A DNA stretch of 64,000 nucleotides from Musa acuminata AAA Group (taxonomy: Eukaryota; Streptophyta; Magnoliopsida; Zingiberales; Musaceae), in contig NC_088345.1 of NCBI RefSeq assembly GCF_036884655.1, positions 26,825,501 to 26,889,500 on the forward strand, written 5' to 3'. This document shows positions 9,945 to 21,820 of this stretch, piece after piece (the first letter of the stretch is position 1; the number at the start of each line of letters is the position of its first letter). A program made the position numbers and the translations under genes. Below the pieces are notes generated by a model. It saw only the letters and a list, made by a program, of their open reading frames with translations, had not been told where the DNA came from and made no database searches.

Positions 9945-11182
9945 TGTTGAATCTCGGATTTTGATGATAAAATCAATTGATGGGTTAATTGATCTAATCC
10001 ATATTATTGAGTTAAGTGTGCAGGATTAACTACGATAACCAGAAAACACAAAGCAAGAATACCATAGTTAAGTTCGATGGACGTTTAAGAGTCCAAAGAA
10101 TCGTCGGAGATGCTGCCAGAACCAACCGAGAAGAAATCGGGAACCTGTCAAAATTTTCGGAAGTTCACCGAAGAGATCGTCGGAGGTTCGCGGAGATCAC
10201 CAAGAAGGCTCGGCTACTCGTTAAAGTCATCACAAGATCAGGAGCTTGCTGGGAGTCCGTCAAAAGAAATTCGTCGGAAAGCTCGCCGGAACAAGACTCG
10301 ACATTCGCGGTTGAAAACTTGCTTAGGATGTTTTTTTTGTTATGTAGTTCACATGTAATTAGGATTAGGATTAAGAGATAATCCTATATCCTGGTTAGGG
10401 GCCAATTGGGCCCAAAATTAGACTTGGTTTGGGCTAAATTTAAAGCCCAACCAGTGAACCGGAGGGTTTGGCGATGGCACCGCCCAGCACCCCGAGAGCC
10501 AAGCGGTGGCACCGCCCAGCACCCGAGAGCTGGGTGGTGGCACTGCTTGGCTGAGTGGTGGCACCGCCAGTCCACTATCAGTGTCAGACACTGACAGGCG
10601 ATGGCACCGCTAGCATCGGGAACCAAAGAGAATTCAAATTTTGGAGCCCAAATTTGAATCCTCTTGAGGCTTATAAATACCTCTCAAATCTCAGCTTAGA
10701 TTACAACTTTTTGAGAAGCAATTGATTGAGAGAAACGTATTAGAAAAGTCTTAGCTAGTCTTGTTTTCAATTTGCTAGTATTCACCTCCTTCTTTCTTGC
10801 TAAAAATCTGTAAGAGAGTGAACCGCTTATAAAAAGTTGTAAGAGGGGCATTTACCCTTCCCCTTCAAGAGATTTGCTAGTGGAAGGTGGGAGCCTCATC
10901 GAAGAGGGGCCTCGCAAGTGGATGTAAGTCATTTGACCGAAGTACTTTAAAATCGGCGTAATCTCTGGTTTGCATTTCATTACTACTATTTATATTACCG
11001 CAAACCTTCTTACTTGCTTTATTTCCTCATTACCTTTGCTGTAAAACTTTACGAATACGATTTTAAGTCAAGCACTTCCGAGTTCGATTTTTATCATATG
11101 AAAGATTTGTCAAAACCGACGTTTTAATCCGCTGCACTAATTCACCCCCCCCCCCCCTCTTAGTGCCACTCTGATCCTAACA
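9945..11182 (+). repeat. 3' LTR of element A
   Basis: 1238 bases, TGTTGAATCT to GATCCTAACA, followed by the target duplication AAAGT. It has a TATA box at 10672-10679 and about five GGCGGTGGCACCGCC-like units (10471-10600). In one aligned stretch of about 100 bases near its start I count about seven differences from the 5' LTR, several of them C/T. The insertion is therefore not very recent. Confidence 0.9.
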
Positions 11183-11187
11183 AAAGT

Positions 11188-11658
11188 ATTGTAAACAAGT
11201 GCTAGAGTCCTCCTCCTCCCTTTCTAAGTTTTAAGATCATTCAAGAGAGGTGTGAGACTTGTAAGGGTTCAACCCGACAAAAGGAGAAAGAGCTGTAAAA
11301 GGTGATTGGTCTTCACCTATTGAAGGAAGGCCTTTAGTGTATGCTGGTGATCTCGACGGAGGAGGAATCCGAAAGTGGATGTAGATCACATTGACCGAAC
11401 CACTCTAAATTCTGGTTTGCATTTTTTTTTTAGCAATTTACTTTAATTGTAAATCATTTCATAGCAAACTACTTCTCCTCCTCATCTTGTTTTCACTACG
11501 CTTATGCTCTCTTACATTTCAAGTTACTATCTTTCCGAATTGATTTTCATCGAACGTACGAAATATTTTACGAAATCGAAGAATCTTCCACTGCACTAAT
11601 TCATACCCTCCCCCCCCCCCCCCCCTGTCCTCTCTTAGTGCTGCTCTTGATCCTAACA
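11188..11658 (+). mobile_element. 3' LTR of element Z, second part
   Basis: The continuation of the LTR that begins at 2250, displaced by element A. It contains the U5-type sequence (AAGGAGAAAGAGCTG, GAACCACTCTAAATTCTGG), a long C-tract (about 11608-11627) and the terminal GATCCTAACA. The two parts add up to about 1.18 kb, the size expected for this LTR family. Z itself sits in a family-E LTR that continues at 11659. Confidence 0.8.
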
Positions 11659-11993
11659 CTAGTGTCCCCACACAAGCAGCTATGAGACCAGTTGCATCTA
11701 TCATATGGACAAGTATATAGCACACCAGTCTATCCGGTTATCTCGATGTCTCTCAAGTAACCTATGATCGGGATTATTTAGGATATATGTTTAAAGGAGA
11801 ATTGGTCTCATTATCGTGATCTCATCATAATCCATTTCCCTTTGCACAGATCTATAGACATCATAATATATTCATACAACAGGCCATATAAAGTGATAAA
11901 ACACCAAATAAGAATAATAAGTAAAAAGACTACGTGTCAAGTCACATATGTCATCACTCACGTGATTGGCTTGTAGGGCACCTATGACTAGCA
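11659..11993 (-). mobile_element. Partial LTR of copia family E
   Basis: On the minus strand it starts TGCTAGTCATAGGTGCCC (right edge at 11993), the same start as the complete family-E LTR at 31346-32944. It is cut on its left by the insertion of Z. The neighbouring RT-RNase H remnant lies on the same strand immediately upstream, so this is that element's 3' LTR. Confidence 0.7.
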
Positions 11994-12013
11994 ATCTCAC
12001 ACTTAACCGAAAG

Positions 12014-13125
12014 TCAATCACCTCTATATTTAATCCCCATCAGACCCCTTTGACGCTTAAAGACAATTTGAGAAAACAACTTTGTCGGTGGATTTACGAT
12101 GTTATCTTCGGATAGAACTCTTTCTACTGCTACATCTCCTCGGGTCACGATCTCTTTGATCAGGTGGAACCTCCTCAAAAAGTGCTTAGACTTCTGATGA
12201 GACATGGGTTCCTTCACTCGAGCAATTGCCCCGATGTTATCGCAATATAAGAGAGTCAACTCCTCATTGCCTTGCACGACTCCTAGATCTATGATGAACT
12301 TCTTTATCCAGACTCTCTCCTTTGCTGGCTCTACTATAACAATATACTCTGCCTTTGTGCTTGAGTCAGTAGTAGTATCTTGCTTGAAACTCTTTCAGCA
12401 TACTGCTCCTCCATTCATGGTGTACGCATACCATAAATTTGACTTTCTATCATCGACATCGGACTAGAAACTAGATTCCATATAGCCTTGAACCCTAAGG
12501 CTACTTCCTCCATATACAAGTAAAAAATCCTTAGTCTTTCTTAAGTACTTAAGGATACACTTTACTACTTTCCAATGCTTTAAGCCTGGATCCACCTGAT
12601 ACCTACTCGTGACACTTAGAACATATGCTATATCAGGCCTAGTACATAGTATGACATATATGATAGACCCTATCGTTCAGGCATAAGGTATCCTATCCAT
12701 GTTCACCCTTTCTTCAAGAGGCTTTAGGGACATACTCGTAGAAAGTGATATCCTATGTCTCATCAGTATGAGACCTCTCTTAGAATTTTTCATGCCAAAC
12801 CTTTTGACCATGATGTCTATGTACCTTGATTGAGACAGCCAAGCATCCTCTTAGATCTATCTCTCTAGATCTGAATCCCCAAGATATAGGATGCTTCTCC
12901 TAAGTCCTTCAAGGAGAAGTGTCTAGATAACCAAGCCTTTACTATGGATATCATTCCTACATCATTCCCAATGATTAGGATATCATCTACATATAACACC
13001 AAGAAAGTGATAGCACTCCCACTTACCTTCCTGTATACATAAGGCTCATCTTCATTCTTAACGAAGTCATAAGATTTGATTCTTCTAGCCTCGAGGGACT
13101 CGACCAACCATGATATTTGGTTACA
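12014..13125 (-). pseudogene. pol: RT-RNase H remnant of copia family E
   Basis: Read on the minus strand, the reverse transcriptase end is seen at 12865-13107 with the LYVDDILIIGND catalytic box. The connection and RNase H follow leftward, with RPDIAY and then LYCDNIGAIARVKEP and HLIKEIVTRGDV, ending with a stop near 12014. Stops and a frame change occur between 12278 and 12864. The sequence is clearly Ty1/copia but different from the SIRE-like elements around it, with different RNase H and LTR. Gag, protease and integrase are not visible. Confidence 0.85.
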
Positions 13126-13450
13126 TCAACACCATCGTTATAAGATGAGTTTGATTCGATGATATACCCTCGAGGGACTCGACTAAGCATACTATGTCCT
13201 CAGGTCACCGATGACATCTCTATGTCATAGGCAAGATGGCGAATCACGATATAGGTGAGCCTCAAGAGACTTGACTCACTCAACCTATATCAAGAATCGG
13301 TCCCTACCTATAATGATGGAAGGTCATATAGGTCAATCTAATTACCTCGCATTTATTAACTTAATATTATCGAGAGAGAAAATTTTGATTTGGTCTTCTA
13401 ATATGATATGTCACACACATACATATTTAATATATATCTACATCACATGC

Positions 13451-13483
<33 letters not shown>

Positions 13484-13708
13484 CATATCTAGTAAGCAAT
13501 CATACATCATATGAGCAATCACACCAGATGATCATGGGCCACAGCCTAATGTGATTAGGCCCGAGCCAATGGGCCTAATCACTCACATCAAGATCTATAT
13601 ATGTAGTGGTGCATCTCCATGCCCTATGATCATCCATCTCATCCTCATCGATTCCGTCGGCATCTCGACGCATCTCCATGCATCGCAATCATCCGTCTCG
13701 GCCTCATG
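13126..13708. other. Unassigned decayed repeat sequence with an AT/CA microsatellite
   Basis: No gene is supported. CTCGAGGGACTCGAC-like motifs recur at about 13089, 13168 and 13260, suggesting a degraded tandem repeat of about 80-90 bases. A (TA)n/(CA)n microsatellite occupies about 13430-13490. The remainder (13500-13708) has GC-richer text with repeated CATCTC words and no coding signal I trust. Confidence 0.4.
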
Positions 13709-14248
13709 TGTAACATCCCATTAGTCCCACATCGGAAGTGGGCAATGTGTATGATTAGCTCATAAGGGTCTGATGAGTGTACTACGTTAACTCCCGCTTA
13801 AGCATTTTGGTCTGCGGTTGAAGGACCAAAATGGAGTTATTGGCCAGTTGACTCATCAGACTCGGGTCGTGACATTTGGTATCAGAGCCGACCAAGCATT
13901 TGGGCAAGGTGTGAGGGATCAAGTAGGAAAGAGCTACCCGTAGATGGAGTCGAGAACTCATCACAGCATGGAGCCACCACTGAGTTAAACCTCACATGCA
14001 CTATACTAGGGTTCGATCTGGTTATGTCGGGCCTTGACGAGGACGTCAAGCTAATTGAGTTGGGGATATTGTAACATCCCATTAGTCCCACATCGGAAGT
14101 GGGCAATGTGTATGATTAGCTTATAAGGGTATGATGAGTATACTACATCAACTCCCTCTTAAGCATTTTGGTCTGTGGTTGAAGGACCATTTAATGTCAT
14201 GATCCGAGTCTGATGAGCCAATTGGCCAATAACTCTATTTTGGTCCTT
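13709..14248 (+). mobile_element. TRIM-like mini retrotransposon with a rearranged second LTR
   Basis: LTR 1 (13709-13874, 166 bases) runs TGTAACATCCC to GGTCGTGACA. It is followed two bases later by a perfect TGGTATCAGAGC primer site (13877-13888). About 180 bases later, after a GTTGGGGATA purine stretch, a second LTR starts at 14070 with the same TGTAACATCCC. It matches for about 120 bases. Its last third is then replaced by the reverse complement of the LTR end, beginning TGTCATGATCCGAG (about 14196) and ending GGTCCTTC near 14248. The size and lack of coding capacity fit a terminal-repeat retrotransposon in miniature. Confidence 0.7.
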
Positions 14249-14278
14249 CTCCTTTTTGTTGATGACATAGGGGGAGAA
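14249..14278 (+). mobile_element. Internal scrap of the element that owns LTR F, left of element D
   Basis: CTTTTTGTTGATGACA followed by TAGGGGGAGAA is the conserved internal purine-tract motif of this superfamily. It ends in GAGAA, the target duplication of element D, and continues at 21637. Confidence 0.65.
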
Positions 14279-16077
14279 TGTTGAATCTCGTATTTTGATG
14301 ATGAAACTACTTGATATATGTTTATGATTTAATCTGTGTTTTGAGTGATGCAGGATGCTTCGATCAGGATGAGACAATTAAAGCAGGAAAATCATGTTGT
14401 GCCAGAGGAACATGTCAGAAGATTGGACGTCGGGCCGGTGGATCAGTCAACGTATCGACAGAAGGGTTCGGGCTGTGGACTAGGGCATCGGGCCAAGAAG
14501 AGCGGGTATTGTGCCAAGGATATCGGAGTTGCAGAGTCAACTAGCCGATTGGGCAATAGGCTGCAGGAGAGGACGATGCGCCGAAGAATTGGACGAAGCG
14601 TCGAGGGACCAATGACATGCCGGACAACTTGGTTAATTGCTTAGGATTAATTGTCTTGATCAAAGTTTTATTCTAAGTGTGCAGGATTAACTACGATGGA
14701 AGAAAGACATGCAGCAAGAGTTGCGCCGGAATCAAGACAATGATCACGTTAGGAGTTTGAGAGTTCGACGGAAGTTCGGACAGTCATCGAAGGTTCTGCG
14801 GGAACAAATCCGAGAAGTCCATGAGCTTGCCAAAGAAGCTCGTCGGAACTCGCCAAGTGGATCGTCGTAAGTTCGGAAGTTCACTTGAAGCTCGCCAGAA
14901 GAAGCGATTGATGCACCGGAGCAAGTTGCAGTAAATGTCTTAGGAAATATCGTAGTTAGCACAATGATTAAGTTGGAAATGGGAGGTGATCCCATTAACT
15001 TAATCTTAGGGCAATTGGGCCACTGAAAAACCCAAATTGGGCCAAATGAATCAACCCATTCGGACCCTGATTTCTGCCAGGCGGTTGAACCGCCCCAGCC
15101 AGGAGGTGCAATCGGCCCTGACAGGAGGTGGAACCGCCTAGGCTCGATCTCCGAGATCTGGTCGAGCGGTGCAACCTCCTTAGTCAGGCGGTGGCACTTG
15201 AGCTCGGTCTTTGTACTCTGGTAAGAGGTGCAACCGCCCCTAACAAGAGGTGGCACCACCCAGAGGCTCAGTCTTCAAGCTCTGCCAAGCGATGCAACCA
15301 CCTCAGTTAGGCGGTGCAACCGCCAGATCCCGAAATTCTGGGAATTGACAGTTTTGAGCTTCAAATTCAAACTAGGTTGGGGCCTATAAATACCCCACCC
15401 TTTCAGCACTGAAAGGGCACCCAGAAACCACCGAAATTCTGATTTTACTTTATGATTTTTAGAGCTTAAAAGTGTTGTATGAGTTGAAAGTTCTTCTTCC
15501 TCTTTTCTTCCAAGTTCTAATCTGTTAAGAGAGGAAAGAAAATTCTGTAAGGGTTGTCTCCTAAGCCCATCAAAAGGAGTGAAACTGTAAAATGGTGGTT
15601 GGCCTTCGCCTATTGAAGGAAGGCCTCTAGTTGACGTCGGTGACCTCGTCGGTGGAGGAAGCCAAAAGTGGAGTAGGTCAAGATTGATCGAACCACTCTA
15701 AATCTTGATTTGCATTTACTTTGAGCATCTTATCTTTACTGCAAACCTCCTCAAAAGCTTACTCCCTTCTGCGTATATATGATCGTGTTTCAAGCTCTGC
15801 ATTTTCCGAATCGGCGTTTAGACGTAAATCATTTTTATCGTACGAACATCATATTTCAGTTTGCGTTTACGTTCTGATTTCTATCATAACTGCAAACTGC
15901 CTTTATATCTTTGCTTTAACTGCATCTTGCTTGGTTACAAGTTAAAGTGATTTACGAATCAGATTTTCTACCGAAATCGCTCTTATCGTACGAACGCGAT
16001 TTTAATCATCGAAAGTTTTCTGCTACACTAATTCACCCCCCCCCCCCCCGCCTCTCTTAGTGCTCTTGATCCTAACA
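14279..16077 (+). repeat. 5' LTR of element D
   Basis: 1799 bases, TGTTGAATCTCG to GATCCTAACA, with TATAAATA at 15385-15392. GC-rich units lie upstream of the TATA box, and a C-tract of about 14 bases (16036-16049) lies near the end. It is longer than the A-type LTR because it has an extra block (about 14330-14690) with ATGCTTCGATCAGGATGAGA. The following site TGGCATCAATGC (16080-16091) is a diverged primer site. Confidence 0.88.
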
Positions 16078-16127
16078 ATTGGCATCAATGCCCAGTATTT
16101 CTCATTTCGGATTTACACCCGGGAGAA

Positions 16128-17078
16128 ATGGCTCTTCATGGCTTTCAAGAGGGCTTATCGGTTGTTCGTCCACCGTTGTTTAATGGATTGGACTACACTT
16201 ATTGGAAAACTCGAATGAGAGTTTTCTTGATTTTTATGAATTTGGATTTATGGAATATCGTTGAAAACAGTTTTCAACTTTCCTATAAATCGATGAATGA
16301 ATGGTCGGTTTTGGAGAAGAAGTATTTTTCTTTAAACGCAAAGGCTATGAATGCCTTATTTTACGCTTTGGACAAAAATAAGTTCAATCGGATTTCTACG
16401 TGCGAAACGGCTTTTGACATTTGGCAAACACTTGAAATCACACACGAGGGAACTAGTAGAGTCAAAGACTTGAAAGTTAATATTTTATTGCATGATTTTG
16501 AGCTTTTTCGAATGCAACCAAGCGAGACTATAGGCGACATGTACACCCGTTTCACGGATGTCGTCAATAGTTTAAGAGCTCTTGGAAAATATATTTTGGA
16601 TTTTGAACTCGTAAACAAGATTTTGCGTTCTCTTTCTAAGAAGTGGGATTCAAAAGTAACTACAATACAAGAAGCTAAAAACCTAAACAACTTACCACTT
16701 GAAGAACTAATTGGTTCGTTGATGACATATGAAATGGTGCACAATGCACATGATGAATAAAATCACCTTCCAAAGAACAGGAAGGATTTGGAACTCTGGA
16801 CAAATGAATACCACTTGAGCGATGACTCAAGTGATGAGGACAATGATGAACTTGAACTTCGAACATTAAATCTTAATAAGTTTATTAAACAAAAATCTAA
16901 AATAAACAATAAACTTGAACGAAGGAAGAGGCCAAAGAAGAAGAACACAAAGTGGGATGAATCGAGCTCCTCCGAAGACGAGGAGAAAATCAAGAAAGGC
17001 GAGGTGGCAAACTACACCTTAACCACTTTCAATGATGAGGTAATCGAAATCCCCCTAATTTATTTTGAAATTACTTGA
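16128..17078 (+). pseudogene. gag: gag of element D, zinc knuckle missing
   Basis: It starts at the ATG of MALHGFQEGLS, homologous to the gag start of A and B. The core is intact for 210 codons (YTYWKTRMRVFLI, MNALFYALDKNKF, YTRFTDVVNSLRALGK), then TAA at 16758-16760. Continuing in the same frame from 16761, an acidic DDSSDEDNDELELR segment and a basic KRPKKKN segment lead to TGA at 17076-17078. In A and B the CX2CX4HX4C knuckle lies between those two segments; here it is absent without other loss. Element G shares the absence. Without the knuckle, RNA binding may rely on the lysine/arginine-rich stretch. Confidence 0.85.
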
Positions 17079-19801
17079 TGCTTTCATGATGTATTTTCTT
17101 TTTTAGTTTAGAATTAATTTTCTTAAAAATTACATGTTTTTAAAAAAAATTATGATCATGCTAAGTAATTTAAAAAATGATAATTTTGTATATTTTATGA
17201 TAAACAAATAAAATGATCTTGATTGAAAATATGAAATCATGGTTAAGAAGTAATAATGTGTATTACATTGATTTCCATTGTTATTTCTTGATTTTGATTA
17301 AAAAAAATTCATGTTTGATTTGAAGAAATGCATAATGATGAAATTAAATATTTTGATTAACAATTTTATGCATGAGACTTTAAGCTATACTTGATGATAA
17401 GCATGTGTTATTTTCGTGAGTGTATTTGAAAAACTATGGCAAAAATGTGCTCGAATGCATGAACTTGTTAAGATTATTTTTCGGACTTTCTTGATTCAAT
17501 GTTCAAATCACTTAATTGCCATGATGATTTTACACTATTACATGCCTTAATAACATGTTGGAAATTATGTGTTTTGGAGACAAAAATTTTTATGATCATG
17601 AGCATGTTTTATCTTCATGATTGAACTTAAAAATCTATAGCAAAACCTTATCCGAATGCATGAAAGTGTTAAATTTTATTTTTGGATTTTCTTGATCATA
17701 ATAATTCATTTTTGAGAATCTATTGATCTTGATGGTTTTATGATGAAATTCATTTTTTGATCCTAAACGTTGATGCATGTTTAACATAAATGAAAAAGCA
17801 TGCTAACATGAAATCAATCACTTAAAATGAAATACTTAAAAAAAGGGAAAATATATTATCAATGAAATCATGAATCTACTTATGTTACGAATTTTGTGAA
17901 CCATAAAAATGATTTTTGGTGATTTGAATTTGAATGAGTTTTATTCAAAATCATGATCTTAGTTCCGTGATATTTACAAATTAAGATTTATTATGAATCA
18001 AGATTTTTTTATTAATCGTTCTCCTAAGATTTTCTTTTGATTAATTATGGAGTAGGTTTTTCAAAAAGAAATCATGTATTTTGGTATTCACATGTTCTAA
18101 TCTTTCATGATATGATTTTTATGCAATTCCTTATATTCATGAAATGTTTATCTCATCATCTAATAATTCTTCTTGATATTCCTTATGTGATGATAAGAAT
18201 ACATGAAATATTCATTAATTTATTTTGATGTATACAAATAAGAAGTTTCGATCATGTATGGTAGAATGTAATTTGACAAATTTGGTACCATCATGTTGCA
18301 AAATAAATGATGATTAGGAATCATGCATTAATGATGATTGTATATTTTATGATTTGGCATGATGCATGCAATGATGAAATATTCATGAATTTGAAATGAT
18401 GCATGCAATACTTATGACAATGATGTACCTGATATATTGCAATATGATATGTATCATGAATGCTTTAAATGATGAATGTTTGGTATCATGATCAACATGT
18501 TGATAAATGCTTAAAAATTTTAATGTTTGACTATCATGTATGATATACCCATTAATGATGATTGATTTATTTTTTGGTATCGTGCATGAAAAATAATGTT
18601 TTTGAAATTGTGTATGTTTTAATTTGAATATATAATGATACACAAATAAAATTGATACTTACCTTTGTCATAATCTGAAAATTGAAAAAAGGGTCTTCCC
18701 TTCTTTTTGACAATGATAAAGGGGGAGCAAGAATTTCTAGCGTGGACATCATGAAAAGAGGCAAACTATCTAGCTTACACAATTCAAGATGAAAGCAAAA
18801 ATTACACTCCTCTAAAGAGAAGATACAAATGTAACACTTGCCAAATTGTTTACTTGCCTCATGTAAAACATTATCTCTTGCTAGTTTGGCATTTTGCTAG
18901 CTTACACTTTGCAAAGAAAGCAAAAATGACACCTCTCAAAAGAGAAGAAAGAGCTTGTTATCTTGAACATCACAAGCTTGCCAAACAAAAATTGTAAAAG
19001 TGCTATCTTGCCTATCTCAAGAATCAAAACTTGCAACTTGCACATTGCAATAGGAAGCAAGAATCATAAGCTTACACAAGAAAGCTATCTTGCATTTGCT
19101 TTCAAAATTTTTGCTAGCTTGTATGTAGTAAAACTTGCATATCGTAAAAATTGCTAGCTTGTAGTATAAAGAGAAGCAAATAGTTGCTATCTCAAGAAAA
19201 TTAAACATGCTAAAGTTACACCTTTCAATGGAAGCAAAATTGCAAGCTCAAACATTGCAAAGGAAGCAAAAATTTGCTAGCTTGAAACTTGCATATTTCA
19301 AGAAGCAAGAGTTGCCTTCTTGAACATCTCTAAATTGCTAGCTTGCAAGTTCTAAAATGTTGTAACATTGCTAGCTTCTATGTTCTAAAAGTGCTATCTT
19401 GTATGCTGTAAAACTTGCATATCTAAAACTTGATAGCTTGAATGTTCTAAGCATGATGTAACATTTGCTAAATTTTCTGGCTTCAAAACTGCATGATGAT
19501 AAAACTTGATATTATGTTTTTCATGCAAAAAGTTAAACTAATATTCCAAACACAAGAATAGTTGGACTTCTCCTTTTTGTTGATGACAAAGGGGGAGAAG
19601 TATGATGTTATACATAAGTTTATGTATAAAGTTCATGATGACGTGTTGCAAGTATTCATGATTAATATTGCAATGACTTGAATTCAGTTTGAATTCAAGG
19701 TTCTATCAATATGGCATATTGATAGGGGGAGTTTGTTTAAACTCCGGGAGTTAAGTTTAACCCCATCATCAAGTGGTTGTCATCATCAAAAAGAAGGAGA
19801 T
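17079..19801 (+). other. Noncoding interior of element D with purine tracts
   Basis: AT-rich DNA rich in ATGATG/CATGAAAT words, without a coding ORF. From about 18730 to 19500 the motif TTGCTAGCTTG and the word AAGCAAA recur many times, spaced irregularly. The same motif set returns in element G (about 46920-47720). GGGGGAG cores lie near 18719, 19590 (after CTTTTTGTTGATGACAAA) and 19726. The terminal primer tract AAAAAGAAGGAGATT (19788-19802) has a G to A change. Confidence 0.6.
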
Positions 19802-21636
19802 TGTTGAATCTCGTATTTTGATGATGAAAATACTTGATATATGTTTATGATTTAATCAGCGTTTTGAGTGATGCAGGATGCTTCGATCAGGATGAGACAA
19901 TTAAAGCAGGAAAATCATGTGTGCCGGAGGCACATGTCAGAAGATTTGACGTCGGGCTGGTGGATCGGTCAACGTATCGATAGAAGGCTTCGGGCCGTGG
20001 ACTCGAGCATCGGGCCAAGAAGAGCGGGTATTGTGCCAAGGATAATGGAGTTGCGTAGTCAACTAGCCAATTGGGCAATAGGCTGTAGGAGAGGACGATG
20101 CGCTGAAGAATCGGACGAAGCGTCGAGGGACCAATGACATGCCGGACAACTTGGTTAATTGCTTAGGATTAATTGTCTCGAATGAAGTTTTGTTTTAAGT
20201 GTGCAGGATTAACTACGATGGAAGAAAGACATGCAGCAGGAGTTACGCCGGAATCAAGACAATGATCACGTTGGGAGTTCGAGAGTTCGACGAAAGTTCA
20301 GACAGTCGTCGGAGGTTCTGCGGGAACAAATCCGAGAAGTCCATGAGCTTGCCAAAGAAGCTTGTCGGAACTCGCCAAGTGGATCGTCGCAAGTCCAGAA
20401 GTTCGCCGGAAGTTCACCGGAAGAAGCGATTGACGCACTAGAGCAAGTTGCAGTAAATATCTTAGGAAATATCGTAGTTAGCACAATGATTAAGTTGGAA
20501 ATGGGAGGTGATCCCACTAACTTAATCTTGGGGCAATTGATCCCCTGAAAAACCCAAATTGGGCCGAATGGATCAACCCATTCGGACCCTGATTTATGCC
20601 AGGCGATTGAACCGCCCTACACTAGCGGTGGCACCGCCTGGGCTTAGTCACCGAGCAAGACTGGGCGATGCAACCGCCCCTGACAAGAGGTGGCACCGCC
20701 TGGGCTCGGTCTCCGAGCTCTGGCTGAGCAGTGCAACCGCCTCAGTTAGGCAGCGGCACCGCTTGAGCTCGGTCTTCAAGCTTTGGCAGGAGGTGCAACC
20801 GCCCTTGACAGGAGGTGGCACCGCCCAGAGGATCAGTCTTCGAGCTCTGCCAGGCGGTGCAACCGCCTCAGTAAGGCGGTGCAACCGCCAGATCTCGGAA
20901 TTCCGAGAATTGACAGTTTTGAGCTCCAAATTCAAACTGGGTTGGGGCCTATAAATACCCCACCCTTTCAGCACTGAAAGGGCACCCAGAAACCTCCGAA
21001 ATTCTGATTTTACTTTGTGATTTTTAGAGCTCAAAAGTGTTGTATGAATTGAAAGTTCTTCTTCCTCTTTTCTTCCAAGTTCTAATCTTTTAAGAGAGGA
21101 AAGAAAATTCTATAAGGGTTGTTTCCTAAGCCTGTCAAAAGGAGTGAAACTATAAAAGGGTGGTTGGCCTTCGCCTATGGAAGGAAGGCCTCTAGTTGAC
21201 GTCGGTGACCTCGTTAGTGGAGGAAGCCAAAAGTGGAGTAGGTCAAGATTGACCGAACCACTCTAAATCTCGGTTTGCATTTACTTTAAGCATCTTATCT
21301 TTACTGCAAACCTTCTCAAAAGCTTACTGCCTTCTGCGCATATACGATCGTGTTTCAAGCTCTGCATTTTCCGAATCGGCGTTTAGACGTAAATCATTTT
21401 TATCGTACGAATATCATATTTCAGTTTGCGTTTACGTTCTGATTTCTATCATAACTGCAAACTGCTTTTATATCTTTGCTTTAACTGCATCTTGCTTGGT
21501 TATAAGTTAAAGTGATTTACGAATTGGATTTTCTACCGAAATCACTCTTATCGTACGAACACGATTTTAATCGTCGAAAGTTTTCTGCTGCACTAATTCA
21601 CCCCCCCCCCTCCTCTTAGTAATCTTGATCCTAACA
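19802..21636 (+). repeat. 3' LTR of element D
   Basis: 1835 bases, TGTTGAATCTCG to CTAACA, with TATAAATA at 20950-20957. GC-rich units of the GGCGGTGCAACCGCC and GGTGGCACCGCC type lie at about 20590-20890. It is very similar to its partner over most of its length, with scattered base changes and small indels. The target duplication GAGAA follows. Confidence 0.88.
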
Positions 21637-21820
21637 GAGAAGTATATTGATGACTTCATGCATTGAATTGAATATTTCATATATATTTGCATGATGGTTT
21701 AAATGTTTTTCATAACATGTGATGAATGTTACTTGATAGGGGGAGTTTGGTTAAACTCCGGGGAGTTAAGGTTAACTCCATTAGTCATCAATTAGTTGTC
21801 ATCACCAAAAAGGAGGAGAT
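21637..21820 (+). mobile_element. 3' internal end and polypurine tract preceding LTR F
   Basis: It starts with the GAGAA duplication and continues the sequence broken at 14278. It holds TGATAGGGGGAGTTTGG (about 21736) and ends with the tract AAAAAGGAGGAGAT (21807-21820). Confidence 0.65.

Larger units (their letters stand above)
2963..11182 (+). mobile_element. Element A: full-length SIRE-like Ty1/copia retrotransposon, degenerate
   Basis: It has two LTRs (2963-4314 and 9945-11182), a primer site next to the first, gag and pol relics in one frame, and a polypurine tract before the second. It is flanked by a perfect 5-bp target duplication AAAGT (2958-2962 and 11183-11187), which fixes both ends. 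It is inserted in the LTR of element Z. The domain order gag, protease, integrase, reverse transcriptase, RNase H is that of Ty1/copia. The very long LTRs, the initiator-methionine-type primer site and the long 3' noncoding region fit the SIRE/Maximus lineage. Several in-frame stops make it non-autonomous. Confidence 0.93.
14279..21636 (+). mobile_element. Element D: gag-only SIRE-type retrotransposon (TR-GAG-like)
   Basis: LTRs lie at 14279-16077 and 19802-21636, flanked by the 5-bp duplication GAGAA (14274-14278 and 21637-21641). The interior holds a gag relic and about 2.7 kb of AT-rich noncoding DNA where pol should be. Element G has the same architecture at another site, so this is a replicating non-autonomous subfamily rather than one deletion. 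Mobilisation would need pol from an autonomous relative. Confidence 0.9.

Noticed and set aside
13430..13490. TA-rich tract as a possible origin or regulatory site
   Set aside because: It is a plain dinucleotide microsatellite in a decayed repeat region.
14744..15259. 171-codon minus-strand ORF and many arginine-rich or GGTA-rich ORFs inside LTRs
   Set aside because: They lie in LTR U3 sequence, appear in several frames at once and reflect the GC-rich near-palindromes rather than genes.
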